Source of the DNA: HGM04593 sp045654885
GTDB lineage: Bacteria > Bacteroidota > Bacteroidia > Bacteroidales > Bacteroidaceae
Assembly: GCA_045654885.1 (NCBI GenBank)
Contig: JAZOOF010000042.1
Span: 1-27,481, forward strand
DNA length: 27,481 nucleotides
Direction of reading: 5' to 3'
Shown here: piece after piece, positions 15,178 through 23,476 of the stretch
Layout: each line of letters starts with the position of its first letter
Numbering within the stretch: the first letter of the stretch is position 1
The notes under the pieces: generated by a model
Database searches by the model: none
What the model was told of the DNA's origin: nothing
Seen by the model: only the letters and a program-made list of their open reading frames with translations
Position numbers and translations under genes: made by a program

Positions 15178-18100
15178 ATGCTTAACAGGATTATAAAATT
15201 CTCACTGAACAATAAGCTGCTGGTAATGCTGGCGGTGATATTGGTGGTCATTGGCGGTACATACTCCACAAAGAAGATTGAGGTGGATGTGTTCCCCGAC
15301 CTTACAATGCCTACGGTAGTAATTCTCACCGATGCGCATAATATGGCTCCCGAGGAGGTGGAGCGTCTTGTAACATTCCCAATAGAGACAGCCGTGAACG
15401 GTGCCACCAATGTGCGCCGTGTGCGTTCGTCATCGTCACAGGGATTCTCGTTCGTGTGGGTGGAGTTCGATTGGGGAATGGATATCTACAAAGCCCGCCA
15501 AATCATTAGCGAGAAGATGGGACTCCTCTCGGGGCAGTTGCCCGATGGCGTAGTGCCCATGCTTGCTCCGCAGTCGAGCGTTATGGGTGAAATAATGTTT
15601 GTCGGCATGCAGGCCGACAGCACCTCAATGATGGAACTGCGTACTCTTGCCGAGTGGATTGTGAAGCCTGCCGTGCTTGCCACAGGCGGTGTCTCAAATG
15701 TAACAATCATCGGCGGCGACTACAAACAGTATCAGGTGCTTGCCGACCCTGTAAAGATGGAGATGTACGGTGTTGCAATGGGTGAACTTGAGAGCGCCGT
15801 GGCAGCAATGAGTGTAAACATTGGTGCGGGCGTGGTGCGCGACTATGGCAACGAGTATAACCTGCGTGGAATGGGACGTACAAGCGATGTCAATGAGCTT
15901 GGCAGTACGCTGGTGAAGATGAACGGCGATGCCGCCGTGCGCATTGCCGATGTTGCCGATGTTGTTGTCGCTCCGGCGGTGAAGCAGGGATATGCCGCGC
16001 AGAACGGCAACCCGGCCGTTATACTCTCGATATCGAAGCAACCGGGCATAAACACTCTCACGGTTACCGAGAATATTGAGCGTAACCTTGTGAGCATACA
16101 GAAATCGCTGCCTGCCGATGTTACTGTCGATACCAGGATTTTCCGTCAGGCCGATTATATACAGTCATCCGTGAACAACGTGGGCCGTTCGCTCATTGAG
16201 GGTGCTGTGTGCGTGGTACTGGTGCTGTTCCTGTTCCTCACAAGCCTGCGCACTACCGTTATCTCGCTCTTTGCAATCCCCTTGTCGCTCTTGGGAACTG
16301 TAATTGTTCTCTATCTGCTTGGCATGGATATAAATACAATGACTCTTGGCGGTATGTGCATTGCCATAGGTTCGCTTGTGGACGATGCCATCATCGATGT
16401 AGAGAATGTCTACAAGCGATTGAAGGAGAATCATCGCCTACCTGTCGAGGAGCGCCGTTCGGCACTGCACATTGTGTTCGAGGCATCGTCCGAAATACGT
16501 GCGTCAATCATACATGCAACGCTCATAATCATGGTTACCTTTACTCCGCTCTTCTTCCTGAGCGGCCTTGAGGGGCGTATGCTTAAACCGCTTGGAATGG
16601 CCTATCTCATTGCGCTTGTTATGTCGCTTATTGTGGCCATGACAGTGACTCCGTTGCTCTGTAAGGTGATGCTGTCGAGCGACAGCTACCTCGCGCGCAA
16701 CGAAAAGAAGAACTGGGTCGACCGTTGGCTCATTACGGGCTACAGCAAAGCACTGGCCTGGGTCATAGGGCACGCACGTTATGTGGTGGCTTTTGTGTTG
16801 TTGCTCTTTGGCGGCTGCATGTTCCTCTTTACGCAGATGGGACGCAGCTTCCTGCCCGAGTTCAACGAGAGCGCATTGACCATTTCGGCAGTGTCGCGTC
16901 CCGGTGTGTCGCTCGAGGAGAGCAACAAGCTTGGCGCTGTAATAGAGAAGGAACTGTTGCAGATTCCCGAGGTTACAAGCACCGCACGCCGCACCGGCCG
17001 TGGTGAGCTCGACGAACATTCACAGACATCGAACGGTGCCGAGATTGACGTAAACTTCAGGCTCGACGGCCGCAGCAAGGCCGAGTTTGTGGCCGAGGTA
17101 CGTGAGCGCCTGGCAAAGGTCCCCGGTGTGGTAACATCGGTGGGACAGCCGCTTGAGCACCGCATCGACCACATGGTGTCGGGTACACAGGCCGATTTGG
17201 CCATCAAGATTTTTGGCCCCGACTTGAGCACCCTTTTCAGCAAGGGAATGGAGATAAAGAGCCTGTTGACCGCTTTCCCCGAGATTGTGGACGTAAACGT
17301 GGAGCAGCAGGTTGAGATTCCGCAGATTCAGGTGCGCGCCAACCGCGAGAAGCTTGCCTTCTACGGTATAACAATGAGCGAGTTCAACGAGTTTGTGGAG
17401 AACGCTTTCCCCGGCAAGAAGGTTGGCGCAATATATGAGGAGGAGCGCAGTTTTGACCTTATCATACGTCTGAACAAGGACTACACCGAGAGTATCGACG
17501 GTGTGAAGCGTGCTCTCATTGACACCCCTGACGGCAAGGTGACACTGGAGACAGTGGCCGATGTCGTATCTGTGGGCGGCCCGGGCAGCATCAGCCGCGA
17601 GAATGTGCAGCGCAAGGTTGTGGTGTCGGCCAACATTGCAAGCGGCGACGTTGCCGGTACAGTGGAACGTGCAGCCGCTTACCTTGAGAAGGAACTGGCA
17701 TTGGACGAGGGCTACCGTCTTGAGTACGGCGGCCAGTTCGAGAGTGCCGAATCGGCTTCGCGCACCCTGTGGCTCACTACACTGGTTGCAATACTTGTGG
17801 TCTTTGTGCTGCTGTACACGGAGTTCAAGAGCATGTTGCTCTCGACTGTGGTGTTGCTCGATCTGCCGCTTGCATTGATTGGCGGTGTGCTTGCAACCTA
17901 CTTTACATCGGCTGTTATGAGCATTCCTGCAATAATCGGTCTCATAACACTATTCGGTATTGCAACGCGTAACGGAATACTGCTTGTGTCGCGCTATCAG
18001 CATTTGCGCGGCGAGGGCGTAGCGCTTGAGGATGTCATTATAAAAGGTTCGGCCGACCGCCTTACCCCAATTCTCATGACTGCCTTCACGTCGGCCTTGG

Positions 18101-18258
18101 CGCTTGTACCTATGATTGTCAACGGCTCGGCATCGGGTAACGAAATACAGAGCCCGATGGCTGTTGTGGTGCTTGGCGGTCTGTTGTCATCTACACTGCT
18201 CAACATCTTTGTTGTGCCAGTGGTGTACCGTTGGGTTGTGCGCAAGGGCTGGGTATAA
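15178..18258 (+). CDS. RND efflux permease, CzcA/CusA-like
   Basis: Inner-membrane proton-driven pump of the RND superfamily, partner of the adjacent adaptor. The 1026-aa product has the standard twelve-helix plan with two large periplasmic loops (about 35-330 and 560-850). The region VFPDLTMPTVVILTDA and EEVERLVTFPIETAVNG near the N-terminus is typical of heavy-metal (HME) permeases. The TM4 proton-relay motif is IGSLVDDAIIDVEN, with Asp402, Asp403 and Glu409. This differs from CzcA's DFGxxxDGAxxxxEN and lacks its first Asp. The protein ends WVVRKGWV. No outer-membrane factor gene is in the window. Metal specificity is inferred from the adaptor. Confidence 0.93.
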   Translation: MLNRIIKFSLNNKLLVMLAVILVVIGGTYSTKKIEVDVFPDLTMPTVVILTDAHNMAPEEVERLVTFPIETAVNGATNVRRVRSSSSQGFSFVWVEFDWGMDIYKARQIISEKMGLLSGQLPDGVVPMLAPQSSVMGEIMFVGMQADSTSMMELRTLAEWIVKPAVLATGGVSNVTIIGGDYKQYQVLADPVKMEMYGVAMGELESAVAAMSVNIGAGVVRDYGNEYNLRGMGRTSDVNELGSTLVKMNGDAAVRIADVADVVVAPAVKQGYAAQNGNPAVILSISKQPGINTLTVTENIERNLVSIQKSLPADVTVDTRIFRQADYIQSSVNNVGRSLIEGAVCVVLVLFLFLTSLRTTVISLFAIPLSLLGTVIVLYLLGMDINTMTLGGMCIAIGSLVDDAIIDVENVYKRLKENHRLPVEERRSALHIVFEASSEIRASIIHATLIIMVTFTPLFFLSGLEGRMLKPLGMAYLIALVMSLIVAMTVTPLLCKVMLSSDSYLARNEKKNWVDRWLITGYSKALAWVIGHARYVVAFVLLLFGGCMFLFTQMGRSFLPEFNESALTISAVSRPGVSLEESNKLGAVIEKELLQIPEVTSTARRTGRGELDEHSQTSNGAEIDVNFRLDGRSKAEFVAEVRERLAKVPGVVTSVGQPLEHRIDHMVSGTQADLAIKIFGPDLSTLFSKGMEIKSLLTAFPEIVDVNVEQQVEIPQIQVRANREKLAFYGITMSEFNEFVENAFPGKKVGAIYEEERSFDLIIRLNKDYTESIDGVKRALIDTPDGKVTLETVADVVSVGGPGSISRENVQRKVVVSANIASGDVAGTVERAAAYLEKELALDEGYRLEYGGQFESAESASRTLWLTTLVAILVVFVLLYTEFKSMLLSTVVLLDLPLALIGGVLATYFTSAVMSIPAIIGLITLFGIATRNGILLVSRYQHLRGEGVALEDVIIKGSADRLTPILMTAFTSALALVPMIVNGSASGNEIQSPMAVVVLGGLLSSTLLNIFVVPVVYRWVVRKGWV

Positions 18259-18271
18259 AAGAGGTACAGTA

Positions 18272-18279
18272 TACCTTTG
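18272..18279 (+). promoter_or_regulatory. Isolated -7-like box (TACCTTTG)
   Basis: TACCTTTG matches TAnnTTTG and lies between the permease stop and the terminator stem. No TTTG is seen at the expected upstream distance and no gene follows on this strand. It is either chance or a promoter for a very short RNA made mostly of the terminator hairpin. Confidence 0.2.
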
Positions 18280-18285
18280 CGTATA

Positions 18286-18336
18286 TACAATAAAAGCGAT
18301 GGAGAACTGAAGTTGGTCTCCATCGCTTTTATTGTA
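18286..18336. terminator. Bidirectional terminator between efflux genes and nadK
   Basis: A perfect 20-bp inverted repeat (18286-18305 with 18317-18336), with arms starting TACAATAAAAG and ending CTTTTATTGTA, encloses an 11-nt loop. The A-rich outer parts provide a T-run on either strand after a GC-richer inner stem (GCGATGGAGA). It lies 27 bp past the permease stop and 14 bp past the nadK stop, an ideal place for two convergent units. Confidence 0.93.
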
Positions 18337-18349
18337 TCAGGTGAACTGC

Positions 18350-19222
18350 CTAATCTCTGACATCAGCGCCCCACATTAGTTTTTCTTGAATGTTCTGAAT
18401 GAACGAGTGGTGGCGGTGACGGATGATGAGTTGGCTGTAGCTTGCCTTCTTAATTGTGACTGTTGTCTTCTCGTCACAACTTTCGTTGCGTCCGTCAATG
18501 GCTATCAGGTAGTTGCCGCTGCGGCTGCTCACGCTTATCTCGATGGTTGTGTTGTAGTCTACCACAATGGGGCGTGCGCTGAGGCTGTGCGGTGCAATGG
18601 GAGTGAGTGTGAGTACTGCAGCTTCGGGGGCTATGATTGGGCCTCCGACGCTCAACGAATAGCCGGTAGAGCCTGTAGGAGTGGCCACAATAAGACCATC
18701 GGCCTGGTAGGTGATTGTGTCGCAACCGTTTATGGTGGCCTTCAGTGTTATCATTGACGAACTGTCGTGCTTCATTATTGCAATTTCGTTGAGTGCAAAA
18801 GGGTAGCTTTTGAGTTTTTGGCCGTCTGTACTTGCTTCAATTAGTATACGTTTGTCTATTTGATAATTGCCGTTGTGTATGTTCTCTATGATATCGTCAA
18901 TGTTCTCGTTTGATGAGGCTGTCAGGAAACCCAGTCTTCCGGCGTTGATGCCAAGCACGGGGATTTCCTTACTGCCCACACGGCTTGCTGTGCGCAAAAG
19001 TGTACCGTCGCCGCCGAAGCTTATGGCAATGTCGGCGGTGAAATCGTTGCCGGTGATGATTTCCTGTGGCTGCGGTTGTGCAATATGCTCCTTGCACAGA
19101 AAATCGTAGAATGCCTTGTCAATGGCATAGCTGTCGCCACGCTTTGTTATGGCATCGAACAGTTTTTCTATGCTTTGGGATTTCTTTGTCTGGTGCTTGT
19201 TTCCGAATATTGCAAACTTCAT
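18350..19222 (-). CDS. nadK: NAD kinase
   Basis: Makes NADP+ from NAD+ and ATP in the cytosol. The 290-aa product has the conserved GGDGTLLR (ATP-grasping loop, with the catalytic Asp in GGDGT), the NAGRLGFL motif and the glycine-rich DGLIVATPTGSTGYSLSVGGP. Near the C-terminus is an IAIDGRNE segment typical of the family. Length is normal and there is no extension. It is divergent from pdxJ with a 186-bp shared upstream region; nadK next to pdxJ and exbB is a recurrent arrangement in Bacteroidetes. A TAATTTTG -7 box precedes it. Confidence 0.96.
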   Translation of the reverse strand: MKFAIFGNKHQTKKSQSIEKLFDAITKRGDSYAIDKAFYDFLCKEHIAQPQPQEIITGNDFTADIAISFGGDGTLLRTASRVGSKEIPVLGINAGRLGFLTASSNENIDDIIENIHNGNYQIDKRILIEASTDGQKLKSYPFALNEIAIMKHDSSSMITLKATINGCDTITYQADGLIVATPTGSTGYSLSVGGPIIAPEAAVLTLTPIAPHSLSARPIVVDYNTTIEISVSSRSGNYLIAIDGRNESCDEKTTVTIKKASYSQLIIRHRHHSFIQNIQEKLMWGADVRD

Positions 19223-19251
19223 GATTGTAGTAAGGTTTTCATTTATAAGTA

Positions 19252-19259
19252 CAAAATTA
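19252..19259 (-). promoter_or_regulatory. -7 box for nadK (TAATTTTG)
   Basis: On the minus strand TAATTTTG matches TAnnTTTG and lies 29 bp before the nadK ATG at 19222. No good -33 TTTG was seen, as the upstream DNA is AT-rich. Confidence 0.45.
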
Positions 19260-19287
19260 AGATAATTTATTGTATAAAATCTTTTTA

Positions 19288-19395
19288 TTTGTGCTAATTT
19301 TGCACTATTATGCGAAAATAAGTGATACCCACAAATGAATGGTGTTTTGTATAAACAGTAATGGGTACTGTTTGTTTAGAAGCTGTTTAAATTTG
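19288..19395 (+). promoter_or_regulatory. pdxJ upstream region: two -7 boxes and an inverted repeat
   Basis: Two exact TAnnTTTG matches occur on the plus strand: TAATTTTG (19295-19302) and TAAATTTG (19388-19395). The second lies 13 bp from the pdxJ ATG. Between them AAACAGTA (19353-19360) pairs with TACTGTTT (19366-19373) across 5 nt, a plausible operator that would overlap the -33 area of the proximal box. Which promoter is used is unknown. Confidence 0.4.
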
Positions 19396-19408
19396 ATAAA
19401 ATCTTTTT

Positions 19409-20128
19409 ATGAGAACAAAACTCAGTGTAAATATCAACAAGGTTGCGACAATAAGGAATGCCCGCGGAGGCAACAACCCCGATGTCATTAAGGTCGCAAA
19501 GGATTGCGAGGCTTTTGGTGCCGATGGTATTACCGTTCATCCTCGCCCCGACGAGAGGCACATCCGCCGTGCCGATGTGCTGGCTCTGCAGGCTGTGCTG
19601 CGTACTGAATTCAATGTAGAGGGCTATCCGTCGAAGGAGTTTCTTGACCTTGTGTTGCGTGTGCGTCCGTCACAGGTGACATTGGTGCCCGACAAACCAG
19701 AACAGTTGACATCGAACAGCGGTTGGGATACCGAGAATGAACAACTTTTCCTCCGTGACGTACTCAACGATTTGAGAGCGGCCGGAATACGCAGCTCAAT
19801 CTTTATTGATGCCGATGTGCGCATGGCTGAGTTCGCTGCCGAGGCGGGTGCCGACAGGGTGGAACTTTATACAGGTCCTTATGCCCATAACTATGCAAAA
19901 GACCCTGAGACAGCCATTGCTCCTTTCCTTGAGACTGCGAAGCGCGTGAAACAGTTGGGCATAGGACTCAATGCCGGTCATGACCTGAGCCTTGAGAACC
20001 TCAAGTATTTCACCGATGTGATTCCTTGGGTCGACGAGGTGTCGATAGGCCATGCCCTTATTTGCGATGCCCTTTATCTTGGTCTTGAGGAGACTATTGC
20101 GGCTTACAAGAAATGTCTGATAAAATAA
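19409..20128 (+). CDS. pdxJ: Pyridoxine 5'-phosphate synthase
   Basis: Condenses 3-amino-1-hydroxyacetone 1-phosphate with 1-deoxy-D-xylulose 5-phosphate to pyridoxine 5'-phosphate, the ring-closing step of the DXP-dependent vitamin B6 pathway. The 239-aa TIM barrel starts KLSVNINKVATIRNARGGNNP and contains DGITVHPRPDERHI, the phosphate-binding region, VTLVPDKPEQLTS, and a C-terminal LNAGHDLSLENL. These are hallmark PdxJ segments. The MEP-pathway gene ispD, which also depends on DXP, lies 2.7 kb downstream. exbB follows 19 nt after the stop, so B6 synthesis and the TonB motor are probably co-transcribed. Confidence 0.96.
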   Translation: MRTKLSVNINKVATIRNARGGNNPDVIKVAKDCEAFGADGITVHPRPDERHIRRADVLALQAVLRTEFNVEGYPSKEFLDLVLRVRPSQVTLVPDKPEQLTSNSGWDTENEQLFLRDVLNDLRAAGIRSSIFIDADVRMAEFAAEAGADRVELYTGPYAHNYAKDPETAIAPFLETAKRVKQLGIGLNAGHDLSLENLKYFTDVIPWVDEVSIGHALICDALYLGLEETIAAYKKCLIK

Positions 20129-20147
20129 CGATAAAACAATAGAAACT

Positions 20148-20903
20148 ATGAACTCACTTACTGCAGTTGTCGACACTTTGGCAACCGACACAATTCCGGC
20201 GGTGGCAGAAACCGTTCAGGAGAACCTTAATGTACTTGAACTGGCAATGAAGGGCGGCTGGATTATGATTGTCCTTGTTGTGTTGTCATTGATTGGTTTG
20301 TATATATTTTTCGAGCGATACTCGGTGCTTCGCAAGGCAGGTGTCAAGAGCCCATTGTTGCTTGAACGTTTGAACGATAACATCAGGGAGAAGGATTTCA
20401 AGTCGGCAATAAGATATTGCAACCGACAGAATACACCCATTTCGCGCATATTGGCAAAGGGTGTGAGGGATTTCAGGTTCGATACAGGCTCAATACGTCA
20501 GGTACTTGAGAACAATGCGGCTCTGGAGATTGCTGCTCTTGAAAAAGGTTTGCCGGTGCTCTCTACAATATCGGCTGTTGCTCCCATGATAGGTTTCTTG
20601 GGAACAGTTACCGGTATGGTTCAGGCCTTCTGGAACATGTCACAGGCGGGTGACAGCATCGAGGTGTCGGCATTGTCGAGCGGTATCTACGAGGCTATGG
20701 TGACAACTGTGGGCGGTCTTGTGGTAGGTATCATTGCCATCTTTGCCCATAACTATCTTGTATCAAAGGTCGACAAGGTGCAGAATGCCATGGAGGCCGA
20801 TATAATCTCGTTCCTTGAGATTGTGGAGGAGTGCAAGGAGGATGCTCCTGCAGTCATTGAGGATGATGCAAAGCCAAAGGTTGTTGAACCCGACGAAGAG
20901 TAA
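20148..20903 (+). CDS. exbB: MotA/TolQ/ExbB proton-channel protein
   Basis: Inner-membrane subunit of the proton-driven motor that powers TonB. The 251-aa product has three membrane segments: about 36-57 (IMIVLVVLSLIGLYIFF), about 140-165 (TISAVAPMIGFLGTVTGMVQAF) and about 180-205 (MVTTVGGLVVGIIAIFAHNYL). The long cytoplasmic loop lies between the first two. The GFLGTVTGM motif is diagnostic for the superfamily. The N-terminus carries a Thr/Val-rich extension, and the C-terminus ends in an acidic tail (EECKEDAPAVIEDDAKPK). The adjacent exbD and tonB make the ExbB assignment more likely than TolQ, though sequence alone cannot exclude TolQ. Confidence 0.92.
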   Translation: MNSLTAVVDTLATDTIPAVAETVQENLNVLELAMKGGWIMIVLVVLSLIGLYIFFERYSVLRKAGVKSPLLLERLNDNIREKDFKSAIRYCNRQNTPISRILAKGVRDFRFDTGSIRQVLENNAALEIAALEKGLPVLSTISAVAPMIGFLGTVTGMVQAFWNMSQAGDSIEVSALSSGIYEAMVTTVGGLVVGIIAIFAHNYLVSKVDKVQNAMEADIISFLEIVEECKEDAPAVIEDDAKPKVVEPDEE

Positions 20904-20909
20904 TATTAT

Positions 20910-21323
20910 ATGATAAAGAGAAGAACCAAGACCATCGGCGACTTTTCAATGTCGTCAATGACGGACATCATCTTCCTGCTGTTGATTTTCTTTATGCTCA
21001 CATCGACCATTGTGGTGCCTAATGCAATAAAGGTGAATCTTCCACAGGGAAAGGAGAGGGTCCACACGCAGCCGATGGCGCGCATAACCATAAAGGCCGA
21101 CCTTACATATTATGCCCAGTGGGGCCGTGAGGCTGCAAAGGAGATTCAGGAGGCCGATATTGCCGCCTTCCTTGCCGAGTGCAGCGAAAAGGACGCGGAG
21201 ATGTTCGTGGCTCTTTATGCCGACGAGACCGTGCCTTACCGCGAGGTTGTGAAGGTGCTTGATATCGCTAATCAAAACAAATATAAGATGGTGTTGGCTA
21301 CACGCCGCCCCGACAGCAAGTGA
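20910..21323 (+). CDS. exbD: ExbD/TolR biopolymer transport protein
   Basis: Second subunit of the TonB motor. The 137-aa product has a short cytoplasmic N-terminus, one transmembrane helix at about 17-38 (MTDIIFLLLIFFMLTSTIVV) with the proton-carrying Asp19 at its start, and a periplasmic domain ending in KMVLATRRPDSK. It begins 6 nt after exbB and its stop TGA overlaps the next ATG by 1 nt (TGATG), so the three genes are translationally coupled. Confidence 0.93.
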   Translation: MIKRRTKTIGDFSMSSMTDIIFLLLIFFMLTSTIVVPNAIKVNLPQGKERVHTQPMARITIKADLTYYAQWGREAAKEIQEADIAAFLAECSEKDAEMFVALYADETVPYREVVKVLDIANQNKYKMVLATRRPDSK

Positions 21324-22138
21324 TGGACAGATTTTCAAAAGAAAAAATAATCGGTATTGCCGGCACTGTAATTGTACACCTGCTGTTGGCTCTGCTATTG
21401 TATTTTCTGGTACTTGACACTCCTCCGGCTCCACCCGAAAAGGGCATTGAGGTGATGCTGGGTATGGACGTGGAGAATGTGGCAATGGCAAGGCCTGCCG
21501 AGCCACAGCCTGCGGCACCGCAACCCGTGGCGCCACAGCCCGCTCCGTCTGCACCGGATGAGCCGCTGATTACACAGGAGAACGAGGATGCCCCGGCGCT
21601 GCAGCCCGAAAAACCCAAGAAGGAGCAGCAGAAGCCGGTGACCCCGGAGAAGACCCCCGAGCAGATACAGAGGGAGCGTGAGGAGGCCGAGCGCATTGAG
21701 CGTGAGCGCAGGGAGGCCGAGGCCCGCAAGGCTGCCGAGAACTCTATTGCCAACGCTTTCAGCAAGGGCAGCAACATGAGCAAGAAGGAGGCTGCAGAGG
21801 CCGACGAGCCTTCAAAGGGATCGCCGCAGGGTAATTCCGATGCGGGGGCACAGACAGGTATCGGTGTCTCATTCAGCCTCGAAGGACGTGACCCGGGAAC
21901 AGACGGCATTATTGTACCTAAAGAGAAATTGCAGGCTGCCGGCAGGGTGGTGGTGGATATTACCGTTAACCCGGCGGGTAGGGTGATTGATGCAAGCATC
22001 AATACAAGAATGACGAATACTGCCGATTTGAAACTGCGTAATGCCGCGTTGAAGGCTGCAAGGGCAACCATCTTCAACAGTATTGCCGGTGTCGATAACC
22101 AGCGCGGTACAATTACCTATAATTTTGAATTGAGATAA
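21323..22138 (+). CDS. tonB: TonB-like energy transducer
   Basis: Carries the energy of ExbB/ExbD across the periplasm to outer-membrane receptors. The 271-aa product has an N-terminal membrane anchor (about 9-32, IIGIAGTVIVHLLLALLLYFLVL), with the His inside the helix as in TonB. A Pro/Gln/Glu-rich rod with PAAPQPVAPQPAP repeats and a charged helical stretch (EQIQREREEAERIERER) follow. The C-terminal domain is VVVDITVNPAGRVIDASIN through TITYNFELR, as in the TonB C-terminal fold. The charged coiled section is TolA-like, so TolA is an alternative, but the C-terminal strands favour TonB. Bacteroidales have many TonB-dependent receptors; the target is unknown. Confidence 0.85.
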   Translation: MDRFSKEKIIGIAGTVIVHLLLALLLYFLVLDTPPAPPEKGIEVMLGMDVENVAMARPAEPQPAAPQPVAPQPAPSAPDEPLITQENEDAPALQPEKPKKEQQKPVTPEKTPEQIQREREEAERIERERREAEARKAAENSIANAFSKGSNMSKKEAAEADEPSKGSPQGNSDAGAQTGIGVSFSLEGRDPGTDGIIVPKEKLQAAGRVVVDITVNPAGRVIDASINTRMTNTADLKLRNAALKAARATIFNSIAGVDNQRGTITYNFELR

Positions 22139-22220
22139 GAAGTTGTTGGGCGCGGCCGGTTGAATGTAGGCTCGTATGTAATGCAAACAATTTTATAGGA
22201 GAATTAAAATAGCTTATAAT

Positions 22221-22766
22221 ATGAAGAAAGTATATGTTTTTCTTGCCGACGGTTTTGAGACCGTTGAGGCTTTGGCACCGGTTGATGTTATGCGCCGTGC
22301 AGGTTTGGATGTGGTCACTGTTTCCATCATGGGAGGCAAAGAGGTTCTCTCGGCACAGAATGTCACTGTTGCAGCCGATGAACTCTATGAGAACCTCGCT
22401 TTTGCCGATGCCGATGCACTTGTTTTGCCCGGCGGTGGAGTGGGAACCGATAATCTCTCGGCCCATGAGCCTTTGCGCACACTGCTTGTAGATGCATGTT
22501 CACGCGGTCTGTTGGTTGCTGCAATTTGTGCGGCTCCAATGGTCTTCGGCCGCATAGGTATTCTCAAAGGCAGGAAGGCTACATGTTATCCCGGTTGCGA
22601 GGGTGACCTCTTCGATGCCGAATATACAGCCGCCTCCGTTGAGCAGGACGGTAATATTATAACAGCTTGTGGCCCCGGTGCTTCGTTCGATTTCGGCTTT
22701 GCCATTGTAGAGCGTTTCTGCGGTGCAGACGTTGTTGATACCTTGCGCTCTCAAATGCAGTTCTAA
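22221..22766 (+). CDS. DJ-1/PfpI family protein (DJ-1/YajL type)
   Basis: A class I glutamine-amidotransferase-like fold; DJ-1 relatives act as glyoxalases or chaperone/deglycase proteins under carbonyl or oxidative stress, and their exact role is debated. The 181-aa product shows the nucleophilic Cys103 in AAICAAPMVFG, the conserved Glu16 in GFETVEALAPVDV, and DVMRRAGLDV, which aligns closely with human DJ-1. It lies between tonB (82-bp gap) and ispD (14-bp gap). It probably heads the transcript with ispD and recG; no clear -7 box was seen in the gap. Confidence 0.92.
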   Translation: MKKVYVFLADGFETVEALAPVDVMRRAGLDVVTVSIMGGKEVLSAQNVTVAADELYENLAFADADALVLPGGGVGTDNLSAHEPLRTLLVDACSRGLLVAAICAAPMVFGRIGILKGRKATCYPGCEGDLFDAEYTAASVEQDGNIITACGPGASFDFGFAIVERFCGADVVDTLRSQMQF

Positions 22767-22780
22767 GAAGAGATTTATTT

Positions 22781-23476
22781 ATGAAAAGATATCTTATTGT
22801 CGTTGCCGGCGGTAAGGGTGTGCGTATGGGTGGCGAGATGCCGAAGCAGTTTCAACTGCTTGGCGGCAAGCCAATAGTCATGGTCACCCTTGAGCGTCTA
22901 CATGCCATAGACCCCGCCATGCAACTTATTCTTGTTCTCCCTGCACAGCACATTGAACTGTGGAAACAGTTGTGTAAGGAGCATTCGTTTGCTGTTCCTT
23001 TGATTCTGGCACAGGGCGGCTCAACGCGTTTCCATTCGGTACAGAACGGCTTGGCACAGGTTGATGATATTACCGATGCCCTTGTGGGTGTGCATGACGG
23101 CGTGCGTCCCTTTGTCTCGGCAAAGGTGCTCGATGAGTGCTTCTCCCGCGCGTGGGTGGATGGTGCCGCAATACCTATGATTGACCTGCAGGACAGCCTT
23201 CGCCACATTGTTGGTGCCGATGCTACAGAGGTTGTTCCCCGTGACAGGTATCGTCTTGTGCAGACACCACAGGTGTTCAAGCTCTCGCTCCTGCGCCGTG
23301 CCTATGAACAACGTTTCGTCGAGAGCTTTACCGACGACGCTTCGGTTGTTGAGGCGCTTGGCGAGAAGGTGTCGGGTGTAGAGGGTAACCGCGAGAACAT
23401 AAAGATAACCACACCGTTCGATATGCTTGTTGCCAAGACATTGATGGAATGCTTGACCTCACGACAAGAGATATAA
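22781..23476 (+). CDS. ispD: 2-C-methyl-D-erythritol 4-phosphate cytidylyltransferase
   Basis: Third step of the MEP isoprenoid pathway: CTP plus MEP gives CDP-ME. The 231-aa product has the nucleotide-binding N-terminus VVAGGKGVRMGGEMPKQF (Ala of the usual AAG replaced by Val). The family's HDGVRPFVS segment and the RDRYRLVQTPQVFK motif are present, and the C-terminal FTDDASVVEALG and VEGNRENIKIT segments fit. Length is normal. Its last 28 nt overlap the recG start, so the two genes are expressed together. Confidence 0.95.
   Translation: MKRYLIVVAGGKGVRMGGEMPKQFQLLGGKPIVMVTLERLHAIDPAMQLILVLPAQHIELWKQLCKEHSFAVPLILAQGGSTRFHSVQNGLAQVDDITDALVGVHDGVRPFVSAKVLDECFSRAWVDGAAIPMIDLQDSLRHIVGADATEVVPRDRYRLVQTPQVFKLSLLRRAYEQRFVESFTDDASVVEALGEKVSGVEGNRENIKITTPFDMLVAKTLMECLTSRQEI

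Noticed and set aside
15178..18258. AcrB-type multidrug pump based on the Asp-Asp pair in TM4
   Set aside because: The N-terminal signature and the His-rich metal-type adaptor favour a heavy-metal RND permease; the motif difference is reported as a finding instead.
22139..22220. Riboswitch or leader before the DJ-1 gene
   Set aside because: Only 82 bp, with a weak ATTTTA/TAAAAT pair and an AGGAG about 20 nt from the start; no recognisable aptamer core.
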